A stretch of 64,000 bases of DNA from the NCBI RefSeq assembly GCF_000671395.1, contig NZ_AQQY01000002.1, forward strand, positions 124,001 to 188,000, read 5' to 3'. This DNA comes from Actibacterium atlanticum. Its GTDB lineage: Bacteria > Pseudomonadota > Alphaproteobacteria > Rhodobacterales > Rhodobacteraceae. Shown here in pieces: positions 40,601 through 48,967 of this stretch (the stretch's first letter is position 1; the number at the start of each line of letters is the position of its first letter). Position numbers and translations under genes: made by a program. The notes under the pieces were generated by a model. It had not been told where the DNA came from and did not search any database. It worked only from the letters and a program-made list of their open reading frames with translations.

Positions 40601-41569
40601 TTACCGCTCTTTTACATAGGGTTCACCGCCCGCCCGGGGGGGGATGGCTTTGCCCACAAATCCGGCAAGGATCACGACCGTCAGGATATAGGGCAGGGCA
40701 TCCATAAACTGGACCGGCACGGTAAAAGTGCCGATGTCGATGTTCTGGAACCGCAAGGCAACCGCCTGCAGCAGGCCAAATAGCAAGGTGGCAGACAAGG
40801 CGTACCATGGGCGCCACTTGGCAAAGATCAGGGCGGCCAAGGCGATGAACCCGCGCCCGGCGGTCATTTCGCGCACGAAACCGGCCTGCAGCGCAGTCGC
40901 CAGATAGGCCCCGGCCAGACCGCACAGGACGCCTGCAATGGCAACAGCAGCAAAGCGCATGCGGATCACAGAGACCCCAGCGGTGTCCACGGCCTCGGGG
41001 GCTTCGCCCACCGCGCGCAGGCGCAGGCCGAACCGGGTCCGAAACAACAGCCACCACGTCAGGGGCACCATGGCAAAGCCGACATAGGCCAGCGCCGTTT
41101 GCCCCGAAATCAATTCGGCATAGAGCGGGCCGAAAACAGGCACGCCTTGCAAGGTTTCGGCAAGGGGCAGGGTGATTGGTTCAAAACGGGCCGCGCCCTG
41201 CAGGGATGGGGTGCGGCCGCCTTGTTCAAACCACGCTTGGGCGATCACCACGGTCAGCCCCGAGGCCAGAAAGTTGATCGCCACGCCGGAAATGAGTTGA
41301 TTGCCGCGAAAGGTGATCGAGGCCAGCCCGTGCAATCCTGCCAACAGCATCGACGAGGCGATCCCGGCCAAAAGCCCGATCCAGACCGAGCCGCTTACCG
41401 CCGCGAGGGCGGCCGAAGTGAAAGCAGCCATCAGCATTTTGCCTTCCAGACCGATGTCAAAAATGCCTGCGCGTTCTGAATAAAGCCCGGCCAGACAGGC
41501 CAGCAAAAGCGGGACCGACAGGCGCACGGTTGAATCGGCCACTTGCAGAAGGGTTGCGTAATCCATCAC
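40601..41569 (-). CDS. nucleoside-type ABC transporter permease (YufQ-like)
   Basis: 322 residues, multi-span permease of the RbsC-like superfamily that partners BMP-family binding proteins. Landmarks are FDIGLEGKMLMAAFTSAA, RLRAVGEAPEAVDTAGVS and GRGFIALAALIFAKW. The start overlaps the stop of the other permease by four bases. Expected to import nucleosides or purines. Confidence 0.9.
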   Translation of the reverse strand: MMDYATLLQVADSTVRLSVPLLLACLAGLYSERAGIFDIGLEGKMLMAAFTSAALAAVSGSVWIGLLAGIASSMLLAGLHGLASITFRGNQLISGVAINFLASGLTVVIAQAWFEQGGRTPSLQGAARFEPITLPLAETLQGVPVFGPLYAELISGQTALAYVGFAMVPLTWWLLFRTRFGLRLRAVGEAPEAVDTAGVSVIRMRFAAVAIAGVLCGLAGAYLATALQAGFVREMTAGRGFIALAALIFAKWRPWYALSATLLFGLLQAVALRFQNIDIGTFTVPVQFMDALPYILTVVILAGFVGKAIPPRAGGEPYVKER

Positions 41570-42660
41570 TTTCCCTCCGAGCGCAGCGCCAGAAATACCC
41601 GCTCCAGTGGCATCCGCAGCATGTTGTCCAGAGCGCCGGTGAACAGGATCACCAAGGCCTGAATGACGACGATCATTTCACGCGGGATGTCTGTCCAGAG
41701 CGCCAGTTCTGCGCCGCCTTGGTACAGGAACCCGAACAAGAGTGCCGCCAGCGCCACGCCAAAGGGGTGCGAACGCCCCATCAACGCCACGGCGATGCCG
41801 ATGAAACCCGCCCCTTCGGTCGCGTTCAGCACCAGTTTTTCGGCCTCGCCCATCACGTTGTTGACGGCCATCAACCCGGCCAACCCGCCTGAAATCAGCA
41901 TGGTAATCATGATGATCCGCGTGGGCGAGATTCCGGCATAGATCGCAGCAGGTTCGGATTTGCCAAAGGCCCGCAGCTGATAGCCAAACCGCGTGCGCCA
42001 GATCAGCAGCCAGACCCCGAAACAGGCGGCGATGGCCAGAAACAGGGTGATGTTGGCCGGGGCGGATTTCGAAAAGGAAATGCCAAGGGGCGACAGAATG
42101 TCATGTAATGTGGGCAGATGAGTGACTTCGGGGAATTTCGCGCTGGAGGGGTCCTGCGCGCGCGGCGGGCGAAGCAGGTTGACCAGAACATAGTTCAAAA
42201 GCGCTGCGGCAATAAAATTGAACATGATTGTGGTGATCACCACGTGGCTGCCGCGCTTGGCCTGCAGCCAGGCCGGAATCGCGGCCCAGGCCGCGCCAAA
42301 GGCTGCCGCGCCCAGCATGGCCCCCAGCAGCGCAAGGCTCCAGTGGGGCCACGGCAGATAGAGACAGATCAGCGCCACGCCCAAGCCGCCCAGCTGTGCC
42401 TGTCCTTCGCCGCCGATGTTGAACAGGGCGGCGTGAAAAGCCACGGCCACGGCCAATCCGGTAAAGACAAAGTTGGTGGTGTAATACAGCGTATAGCCCC
42501 AGCCGTAGGTCGACCCAAAAGACCCTTTGACCATCAATATCAAGGCCTCGACCGGGTCTTCGCCGATCGCCAGAATGACCAGCGCAGAAAGGGCAAAGGC
42601 CAACATCAGGTTGATCAGTGGGATCAGGACGATATCCGCCCATTTAGGCATTTTGCTCAT
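41566..42660 (-). CDS. nucleoside-type ABC transporter permease (YufP-like)
   Basis: 364 residues, second permease of the BMP-type importer. Begins with a span after MSKMPKWADIV; family features include FNIGGEGQAQLGGLGVAL, GSHVVITTIMFNFIAAALL and YAGISPTRIIMITMLISGG. One-base overlap with the ATPase stop upstream and four-base overlap downstream indicate tight coupling. Confidence 0.9.
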   Translation of the reverse strand: MSKMPKWADIVLIPLINLMLAFALSALVILAIGEDPVEALILMVKGSFGSTYGWGYTLYYTTNFVFTGLAVAVAFHAALFNIGGEGQAQLGGLGVALICLYLPWPHWSLALLGAMLGAAAFGAAWAAIPAWLQAKRGSHVVITTIMFNFIAAALLNYVLVNLLRPPRAQDPSSAKFPEVTHLPTLHDILSPLGISFSKSAPANITLFLAIAACFGVWLLIWRTRFGYQLRAFGKSEPAAIYAGISPTRIIMITMLISGGLAGLMAVNNVMGEAEKLVLNATEGAGFIGIAVALMGRSHPFGVALAALLFGFLYQGGAELALWTDIPREMIVVIQALVILFTGALDNMLRMPLERVFLALRSEGK

Positions 42661-44192
42661 CAGGCGGCCTCTTCGCGCACGCCGGCCATCAACAGGCCCA
42701 GCTCTTTTTCGTCGGTTTCGCCGGGCAGGCGTTCGCCCATGATCTGACCATCAAACATCACGGCGATCCGGTCAGACAATGACAGGATTTCTTCCAGTTC
42801 GACCGAGACCAGCAAGATCGCTTTGCCCGCGTCGCGTAGTTCGACCAAACGTTTGTGGATGAATTCGATCGCGCCAATGTCGACGCCGCGGGTGGGTTGG
42901 CCGACCAGCAGCAAATCGGGGTTGCGTTCGATTTCGCGCGCCAGAACGATTTTCTGCTGGTTGCCGCCCGAGAAGTTCTTGGCCGCCAGCTGCGGATCAG
43001 GTGGGCGCACATCGAAACGTTCCATCTTGGCGGCGGTCTCGGCCCGGATTGCGCCATTGTCCATCAACAGGGCGTTGGCCTGATAGGCCGGATCATCGTC
43101 ATACCCGAAAACCGTGTTTTCCCATGCGCTGAAGTCCATAATGAGCCCTTCGTGCTGACGGTCTTCGGGCACATGGGCGATGCCGCGTTTGCGGCGCGAT
43201 CGCCCGTCTGAACTTTTGCCGGTCAGGTCAAGTTCCTGCCCGTTCAGCAGCACGGTTCCGGTACCCGGCGTAATCCCGCCCAGCACCTGCATCAGATGGG
43301 ACTGGCCATTGCCCGCCACCCCCGCGATACCAAGAATTTCCCCCGCGCGGACATTCAGCGAGATGCCTTTCAACCGATCAACCCCGTCGTCGTCGGTGAC
43401 GCGCAGGTTGTCGACCTCCAGCACGTTCGCGCCGGGCTGTGCCGGGGCTTTGTCGACGCGCAGTAGCACTTTGCGGCCCACCATCATTTCGGCCAGCTGC
43501 TGCGGGTTGGTGTCTTTGGTCTTGACCGTATCGGTCATCTGCCCACGCCGCATCACGCTGACCGTGTCGGTGATATGCATGATCTCGCGCAGTTTGTGGG
43601 TGATCAGGATGATGGTTTTGCCTTCGGCGCGCAGCCGTTCAAGGATGCGAAACAGCTGATCGGCCTCGGCCGGGGTCAACACGCCGGTAGGTTCGTCCAA
43701 GATCAGGATTTGCGCCTTGCGGTACAGCGCCTTGAGGATTTCCACCCGCTGTTGGTGCCCGACAGACAGATCCTGAATCAGGGCGTCAGGATCGACGCGT
43801 AATTCGTATTCATCCGCCAGATGCTGCAACTCTTTGCGCGCCTTGGCCAGCGAGGGGCGCAAAAGCGCGCCCTCTTCTACGCCAAGGATAATGTTTTCCA
43901 GCACGCTGAAATTCTGCACCAGTTTGAAGTGTTGAAACACCATGCCAATGCCGGCCCGGATCGCGGCTTGACTGTCGGGGATGGGTGTGAGGGTGCCATT
44001 GATGAAAATCTCGCCGGCGTCGGCTTTGTAAAATCCACAGAGAATACTCATCAGCGTGGATTTACCGGCACCGTTTTCGCCGATGATGCCGTGGATCGTG
44101 CCGGGCATCACCCGGATAGAGATATCTTTGTTGGCCTGCACCGGGCCGAAGGCTTTGGAGATGCCGTTGAGTTCAATCGCGGGGGCGGTCAC
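42660..44192 (-). CDS. nucleoside-type ABC transporter ATPase (YufO-like, two ABC domains)
   Basis: 510 residues with two ABC domains. Domain 1: Walker A GENGAGKST, a variant signature DLSVGHQQRVEIL, Walker B LILDEPTGVLTP. Domain 2 (from about 260): GVAGNGQSHLM replaces a canonical Walker A, signature NFSGGNQQKIVLARE, and LLLVGQPTRGVDIGAI. A degenerate second P-loop is normal for this class. The start is GTG 44192 with GGAGG five bases ahead. Confidence 0.92.
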   Translation of the reverse strand: MTAPAIELNGISKAFGPVQANKDISIRVMPGTIHGIIGENGAGKSTLMSILCGFYKADAGEIFINGTLTPIPDSQAAIRAGIGMVFQHFKLVQNFSVLENIILGVEEGALLRPSLAKARKELQHLADEYELRVDPDALIQDLSVGHQQRVEILKALYRKAQILILDEPTGVLTPAEADQLFRILERLRAEGKTIILITHKLREIMHITDTVSVMRRGQMTDTVKTKDTNPQQLAEMMVGRKVLLRVDKAPAQPGANVLEVDNLRVTDDDGVDRLKGISLNVRAGEILGIAGVAGNGQSHLMQVLGGITPGTGTVLLNGQELDLTGKSSDGRSRRKRGIAHVPEDRQHEGLIMDFSAWENTVFGYDDDPAYQANALLMDNGAIRAETAAKMERFDVRPPDPQLAAKNFSGGNQQKIVLAREIERNPDLLLVGQPTRGVDIGAIEFIHKRLVELRDAGKAILLVSVELEEILSLSDRIAVMFDGQIMGERLPGETDEKELGLLMAGVREEAA

Positions 44193-44226
44193 GCGGGCCT
44201 CCTTTGGCGGGATCTTGCAGGCAGGC

Positions 44227-44250
44227 GGGTCGCAGCCAAAGCCGCGGCCC
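44227..44250 (-). repeat. imperfect hairpin between the binding-protein and ATPase genes
   Basis: GGGTCGCAGC and GCCGCGGCCC can pair with one wobble and one mismatch around a short loop, in the 78-bp gap after the BMP gene. Possibly an intercistronic stabiliser, as in the other two ABC operons of this window. Confidence 0.35.
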
Positions 44251-44270
44251 GTAGGTTTATATGGGTCCGA

Positions 44271-45275
44271 TCAGAAATCCAGAACCGGGCAGCTGTCATT
44301 GGCGTAATAGGACACCACGTCCAGTTCACCGGCAATGATCTTGGCTTTGGCGCCCTCGGCGGCAGCGACCATTTCTTCGGACAGCAGGGCTTCGTTGTTT
44401 TCATCCACGGCATAGCCCACGCCGTCATCTGCAAGCCCCAGCACCTGCATGGAGCCGGTTTCCAGCGCATCTCCGGCGATCATCGACTTATAGACCGCAA
44501 CATCGACGCGTTTCAGCATCGAGGTCAGGACCTTGCCCGGGTGCAGGTGGTTTTGGTTGCTATCAACGCCGATCGACAGGATGTCCGCGTCGGCAGCAGC
44601 TTGCAGCACGCCCACGCCAGTACCGCCAGCCGCAGCATAGATCACATCTGCGCCTTGCGCGATCTGCGCCTGCGCCAGTTCACCGCCCTTTACAGGGTTG
44701 TTCCACGCCGCCGGAGTGGTGCCGGTCATGTTTGCAATGATGCTGATGTCAGGGTTCACAGCCTTCGCCCCTTGGGCATAGCCGCAGGCGAAATGGCGGA
44801 TCAGCGGAATGTCCATGCCGCCGACAAAACCGACGGTCCCGTTTGCGGATTTCATCGCTGCCAACATGCCGACCAGATAGCTGCCTTGATGTTCTTCGAA
44901 CACGATCATCTGCACATTGGGCGGAATTTCAGGCAGGAAGCCATCGATATTCACGAATTTGGTGTCGGGGTAATCTGGCGCGACCTCGGCCACCGGGTCA
45001 GCCATGGCAAAGCCGGTGGTGATGATCGGGTTGGCGCCGGTTTCGGCGAAGCGGCGCAGCGCCTGTTCGCGCTGGGCTTCAGATTGCATCTCGATTTCAA
45101 GATACTTGCCGCCGGTTTCTGTGGCCCAACGTTCAGCGCCGTTAAAGGCGGCTTCGTTAAAGGATTTGTCGAATTTGCCGCCCAGATCAAAGATCACGGC
45201 AGGTTCGGCCAGCGCGGCAGTCGCGCCAAGGGCCAGCGTGGCTGCTGCGCCAAGGAAGGTACGCATCAGGGTCAT
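44271..45275 (-). CDS. BMP-family substrate-binding protein (nucleoside importer)
   Basis: 334 residues. Signal peptide about 1-23 (MTLMRTFLGAAATLALGATAALA). Mature protein starts EPAVIFDLGGKFDKSFNEAAF, the BMP/Med/PnrA pattern; later GYAQGAKAVNPDISIIANMTG, ADVIYAAAGGTGVGVLQAA and GVDSNQNHLHPGKVLTSM follow the family. The start at ATG 45275 gives the signal peptide; the frame extends upstream without one. First gene of the importer operon. Confidence 0.92.
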   Translation of the reverse strand: MTLMRTFLGAAATLALGATAALAEPAVIFDLGGKFDKSFNEAAFNGAERWATETGGKYLEIEMQSEAQREQALRRFAETGANPIITTGFAMADPVAEVAPDYPDTKFVNIDGFLPEIPPNVQMIVFEEHQGSYLVGMLAAMKSANGTVGFVGGMDIPLIRHFACGYAQGAKAVNPDISIIANMTGTTPAAWNNPVKGGELAQAQIAQGADVIYAAAGGTGVGVLQAAADADILSIGVDSNQNHLHPGKVLTSMLKRVDVAVYKSMIAGDALETGSMQVLGLADDGVGYAVDENNEALLSEEMVAAAEGAKAKIIAGELDVVSYYANDSCPVLDF

Positions 45276-45365
45276 GGTTAAGCTCCCGGTTGGTTTGCCG
45301 GAAGGTTCAGACGCAAAGGCAATACGCCCTGTCACCGCCCGCCCCCGGCTTGGATTATCATGCGC

Positions 45366-45396
45366 AATTTAGGACGCAGGCGGGAATGCGGGTCAA
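45366..45396 (-). promoter_or_regulatory. possible promoter of the BMP transporter operon
   Basis: On the minus strand TTGACC (45396-45391) is followed after 18-19 bases by CTAAATT (45372-45366). Spacing is longer than ideal, so this is tentative. The rest of the 163-bp gap to rimI shows nothing else. Confidence 0.35.
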
Positions 45397-45438
45397 CCGA
45401 TTTTTGACTTTTCGGTAAGGTTTGGCCGTGACGTAGCG

Positions 45439-45858
45439 TCAGCTGTGCGTAAAGGATTTGCGCAATACCAGCGCATCAATATGGGCACCGCGTGGCCCTT
45501 GGTAGTAGCTTTTGCGCAGCCCGGCACTGGCGTAACCCGCGTTTTCGTACAATGCGCGGGCCGCGGTATTGTCTGCAGCGACTTCCAGAAACGCATCCTG
45601 TGCGCCCTGGCTTTGTGCGTGTTGTTCAAAACCGGCCAGCAGCCGCGCCCCGATCCCGGCACGGCGGGCTTTGGGATGAACGGCAAGCGTCAGCAATTCG
45701 ACCTCTCCGGCGATCACACGGCCCAGAATAAACCCGTGCCCGTCGCCTTGGACGAACACGCCTTTGCTGTCCAGAAGGTCGGTGAACTCGTCTGCGGACC
45801 AAGGGCGCGGCACGGTGAAACACAGGGCGTGCAGAGCGGCCAGTTGGGCAGGAGTCAT
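45439..45858 (-). CDS. rimI: ribosomal protein S18-alanine N-acetyltransferase RimI
   Basis: 139-residue GNAT acetyltransferase. VELLTLAVHPKARRAGIGARL is the acetyl-CoA-binding motif A, followed by FLEVAADNTAARALYENAGY. Position directly after tsaB with a 4-base overlap is the classic arrangement of rimI, supporting the specific name over a general GNAT call. Confidence 0.9.
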   Translation of the reverse strand: MTPAQLAALHALCFTVPRPWSADEFTDLLDSKGVFVQGDGHGFILGRVIAGEVELLTLAVHPKARRAGIGARLLAGFEQHAQSQGAQDAFLEVAADNTAARALYENAGYASAGLRKSYYQGPRGAHIDALVLRKSFTHS

Positions 45859-46502
45859 GGCAGGATCACCGGCGGCGGATCCGAGGCCGGGGCGGCATCA
45901 GCGGCGCGCAGGTACAATGGTGCAGGACGGGTGGTGGTCGTTTGCCAACGTTTTGCGGCGATCCGGGCGATGGACTCGGCCAAAGGATAGCGCGGGGGCA
46001 GAGGATCGCCGCTGGTCTGTGCAGCAAAGTCGGTAGAGGCATGGCCAACACAGTTCAGCCCCGCCATGTCGGCGGGTAGGGTGTCAGGGCTGGTTTGCAT
46101 TGGTTCTTCTGTTTCGCGGCCCATCACGCAGGCATAGGCTTGGCCACGCCGTGCATCGACCGTGGCCAAAACCGGGGTGGGCAGGTCGTGGGCCAGCGCT
46201 TCGAATGCGGTCACTCCGACGGCCGGGATATCCAACGACACTGCCAGGCCGCGCGCGGCAGATACGGCGATGCGGATGCCGGTGAAATTGCCCGGGCCGA
46301 CGCCAACGCCTAGCGCAGTCAGATCGGCCCAAGTGTGGCCCGTTTCTGCCAGCAGGTTTTCAAGCAGGGGCATCAGGTGTTCTACCTGTCCCTTGGTCAT
46401 CGGCGCGTGGAAACTGCCCAAAACCGTATCGCCCGACAGCAAAGCGGCCGCGCAATGCGCGGCCGATGTGTCAAAACCCAAAATCAGCGGCTTAGGCGGC
46501 AA
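45855..46502 (-). CDS. tsaB: tRNA threonylcarbamoyladenosine biosynthesis protein TsaB
   Basis: 215 residues of the ASKHA fold. ILGFDTSAAHCAAALL starts the protein; GVGVGPGNFTGIRIAVSAARG and VLATVDARRGQAYACVM are TsaB signatures. It partners TsaD/TsaE in making t6A on tRNAs that read ANN codons. The start overlaps the 3' end of the NifU-like gene by 11 bases. Confidence 0.93.
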   Translation of the reverse strand: MPPKPLILGFDTSAAHCAAALLSGDTVLGSFHAPMTKGQVEHLMPLLENLLAETGHTWADLTALGVGVGPGNFTGIRIAVSAARGLAVSLDIPAVGVTAFEALAHDLPTPVLATVDARRGQAYACVMGRETEEPMQTSPDTLPADMAGLNCVGHASTDFAAQTSGDPLPPRYPLAESIARIAAKRWQTTTTRPAPLYLRAADAAPASDPPPVILP

Positions 46503-47055
46503 CCGGGCGTACCTCGGTCACTTCGGGGATGTAATGGCGCAGCAGGTTCTCGATGCCCATTTTCAGCGTCAGGGTCGACGACGGGCAGCCAGCGCAGGCG
46601 CCTTGCATGTGCAGGTAAACCACACCGCGTTCAAACCCATGGAAGGTGATGTCGCCCCCATCTTGTGCCACGGCAGGGCGCACGCGGGTGTCCAGAAGCT
46701 CTTTGATCTGATCAACGATTTCGCCGTCTTCGCCGTCATGATCCGCATGGCCAGCGGCGGGGGAAGCTTCGGCAGACAGAACCGGTTCGCCGGTTTGAAA
46801 ATGCTCCATGATCGCGCCCAGCAAAGCGGGTTTGATGTGATCCCATTCCACCGTATCGGACTTGGTGACGGTCACGAAGTCCGAGCCAAAAAACACGCCG
46901 GTCACGCCGATCACGGCAAACAGACGCGTTGCGAGCGGCGAGCTGGCCGCGCTTTCAACGCTGGGGAAATCTGCGGTGCCTGTGCCAAGCACGTCACGGC
47001 CGGGCAGGAATTTCAGCGTTGCGGGGTTCGGTGTGGATTCGGTTTGAATAAACAT
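46492..47055 (-). CDS. NifU family Fe-S scaffold/carrier protein (Nfu type)
   Basis: 187 residues. N-terminal Nfu domain (MFIQTESTPNPATLKFLPG) and C-terminal NifU-like domain with GGDITFHGFERGVVYLHMQG and ACAGCPSS, the CxxC that binds a labile Fe-S cluster. It delivers clusters to client enzymes. GGAGG before ATG 47055 sets the start; the frame is open further upstream without a site. Confidence 0.93.
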   Translation of the reverse strand: MFIQTESTPNPATLKFLPGRDVLGTGTADFPSVESAASSPLATRLFAVIGVTGVFFGSDFVTVTKSDTVEWDHIKPALLGAIMEHFQTGEPVLSAEASPAAGHADHDGEDGEIVDQIKELLDTRVRPAVAQDGGDITFHGFERGVVYLHMQGACAGCPSSTLTLKMGIENLLRHYIPEVTEVRPVAA

Positions 47056-47167
47056 GGGGCCTCCGATGTGCTTACCGGATATGCGCTTTTGGGGGCTTTG
47101 TGTCAAGGTTTAGAATGGTTCTAAGGGGGTGGCCCGACGGGAGATCGGGCCACCGGGGCGGCCGGGG

Positions 47168-47788
47168 TCAGGCCGCCAGACGCAGGGCTTCTGTGAGTGC
47201 GGCGTCGAAGCCAGCCTGCGGGTCTTGAGTCAACAGCGAGGGCTGGAACCGGATCATCTCGATATCGGTCACGCCGATCATGTTCAGCCACCATTCCAGA
47301 TAGCTGGAGTGGAAATCCGAGCCATATTTGGGGTCTGCGCCGGGGGCCCAAACGCCGCTGGAGGCGATGACTGTCGCCTTTTTGTTTTCAAGCAGGCCGA
47401 AATAGCCCTGTTCCGGGTCAAACCCGAACAGCAGGCCGGGTTGGGTGATGATGTCGATGTAGTGTTTCAGACGGTAGGATACGCCACCGTTCCACATGGG
47501 CGCACCGATGACATAGTGATCTGCGGCCAGAAAGCGGTTGGTGACCTCGGCCACTTTGTCCCAAGCGGTTTGTTTGGCCGGGTCCATTTCGCCATCGCCA
47601 AAGAAAGTCATCTTGGCAGCAGCGGGGTCGCCGTCAAAGGCGGGCAGGTCTTCGGCCCACAGGTCCAGCGTGTCGATCTCAAGCGACGGGTCCGCGGTTT
47701 TGGCCGCGTCGATATAGGCGCGGGCCAGCGCGTTCGATTTCGAGTTTTCACCCCGGGGCGAGGCGACGATGTGCAGAAGTTTGGGCAT
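47168..47788 (-). CDS. azoR: FMN-dependent NADH-azoreductase/quinone reductase
   Basis: 206-residue flavodoxin-like protein. HIVASPRGENSKSNALA binds the FMN phosphate; APMWNGGVSYRLKHYIDII and an AGLLFG-like QPGLLFGFDPEQGYF are AzoR features. It reduces quinones and azo compounds by two-electron transfer, protecting against thiol/electrophile stress. AGGAG precedes the ATG. Divergent from a CGNR-type regulator with an operator-like palindrome between them. Confidence 0.92.
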   Translation of the reverse strand: MPKLLHIVASPRGENSKSNALARAYIDAAKTADPSLEIDTLDLWAEDLPAFDGDPAAAKMTFFGDGEMDPAKQTAWDKVAEVTNRFLAADHYVIGAPMWNGGVSYRLKHYIDIITQPGLLFGFDPEQGYFGLLENKKATVIASSGVWAPGADPKYGSDFHSSYLEWWLNMIGVTDIEMIRFQPSLLTQDPQAGFDAALTEALRLAA

Positions 47789-47804
47789 GGGATGCTCCTA
47801 GTAA

Positions 47805-47823
47805 CTGAATAAAGTGTATTTAG
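47805..47823. promoter_or_regulatory. palindrome upstream of azoR
   Basis: CTGAATA-AAGTG-TATTTAG has arms matching at 6 of 7 positions and lies 17 bases before the azoR start, in the divergent gap. Likely operator for a regulator of azoR. Confidence 0.45.
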
Positions 47824-47902
47824 ACGGTTATTGCTGTGCGGATAACTTGTCAAACCTGAAATTGAGGGTTACGTATTTGTGATCAAACGCACAGGAGCCA
47901 CC

Positions 47903-48460
47903 ATGCGACCACCCGCCATGATCATCGCTGACCACCCGGCGCTGGATTTTCTGAACACCATCGGCGCGCCGAAGGGCGAAGAGATCGAGTGGCTTGAGAA
48001 TGGCGCGGACCTATGCGCATGGCTCGACGATGTGGGGCTGGCCGAAGCGGGCTCTTTGGCCGAGACAGCGCCTGACAAGATCGCGGTGCAGGCGCGGGCG
48101 CTGCGCGAGCAGTTCAGGCGGTACATGAATGACGGCGATCCGGCGATCTTTGATCAGGTCAATTCGATCCTTGCCAAGGAACACAGCCATCTCGAGCTGT
48201 TGCAGACTGGCGAAGTTCCCCAGCTGCGCCGTGTTTGGCGGATGGAGAAGCCCGAAGATTTGCTGGTTCCCATTGCCATCGCCATCGCCGAGCTATTGGC
48301 CGAAGATGCGCCCGAACGGGTACGGCAGTGCAACGGGCCAACCTGCACCATGTGGTTCAAGGATATCAGCAAGAACAACAAGCGGCGTTGGTGTTCGATG
48401 GCGGTTTGTGGCAACCGCGCCAAGGCGGCGGCACACCGGGCCAAGTTAAAGTCTGAATAG
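47903..48460 (+). CDS. CGNR zinc-finger / ABATE-domain protein, probable regulator
   Basis: 185 residues. N-terminal ABATE domain (MIIADHPALDFLNTIGAPKG) and C-terminal CGNR zinc finger: QCNGPTCTMWFKD and RRWCSMAVCGNRAKAAAHR supply four cysteines and the CGNR motif. Such proteins are thought to be DNA-binding stress regulators. Start ATG 47903 follows AGGAG; a GTG at 47879 lacks a site. Divergent from azoR, which it may control. Confidence 0.88.
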   Translation: MRPPAMIIADHPALDFLNTIGAPKGEEIEWLENGADLCAWLDDVGLAEAGSLAETAPDKIAVQARALREQFRRYMNDGDPAIFDQVNSILAKEHSHLELLQTGEVPQLRRVWRMEKPEDLLVPIAIAIAELLAEDAPERVRQCNGPTCTMWFKDISKNNKRRWCSMAVCGNRAKAAAHRAKLKSE

Positions 48461-48463
48461 ACG

Positions 48464-48919
48464 TTAGCAGATTGCCTCGAGCCGTTCTTTGGGCAGATCA
48501 CCGGGCACGACCGTCATCGGGATTGGCAACGCGCCCGAGTTTTTGGACAGCTGCGTGATCAAGGGGCCGGGGCCTTTCTTACTGGTACCCGCACCCAGAA
48601 CCAGAACCCCGATTTCCGAGTCGTCGCGGATTTGGGACATGATCTGATCTACGGCCTCGCCTTCGCGGATCACCAGTTGCGGATCAATCTGGTGCTTGTC
48701 GCGCATCCATTTGGCGAAGACTTCGTAATGGACTTCGATCCGCTCGCGGGCTTCTTGGCGCATCAGGTCGCCGACACCGATCCAGTGATTGAACTCATCT
48801 GGCGGGATCACAGACAGGATCACCACACCGCCGCCCGTGTGTTCGGCCCGCAAGGCGGCAAAGCGCATCGCGTTCAGGCATTCGCGGCTGTCGTCCAGTA
48901 TGACCAGGAATTTACGCAT
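48464..48919 (-). CDS. universal stress protein (UspA family)
   Basis: 151 residues. FLVILDDSRECLNAMRFAA opens the fold; GVLVLGAGTSKKGPGPLITQL contains the GxxGxx(9)G(S/T)-like nucleotide-binding region in altered form, and IPMTVVPGDL ends the domain. Role in stress survival, no specific substrate. Convergent with the CGNR gene, three bases apart. Confidence 0.9.
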   Translation of the reverse strand: MRKFLVILDDSRECLNAMRFAALRAEHTGGGVVILSVIPPDEFNHWIGVGDLMRQEARERIEVHYEVFAKWMRDKHQIDPQLVIREGEAVDQIMSQIRDDSEIGVLVLGAGTSKKGPGPLITQLSKNSGALPIPMTVVPGDLPKERLEAIC

Positions 48920-48967
48920 GATCGTCCTTTCCAGCAGGGGCAGTGTGCCTCAGCCTTGGTCACAAGT

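Noticed and set aside
42118-42747. Plus-strand open frame across the YufP/YufO junction
   Set aside because: Antisense to two tightly coupled transporter genes; translation is Gln/Arg-rich shadow.
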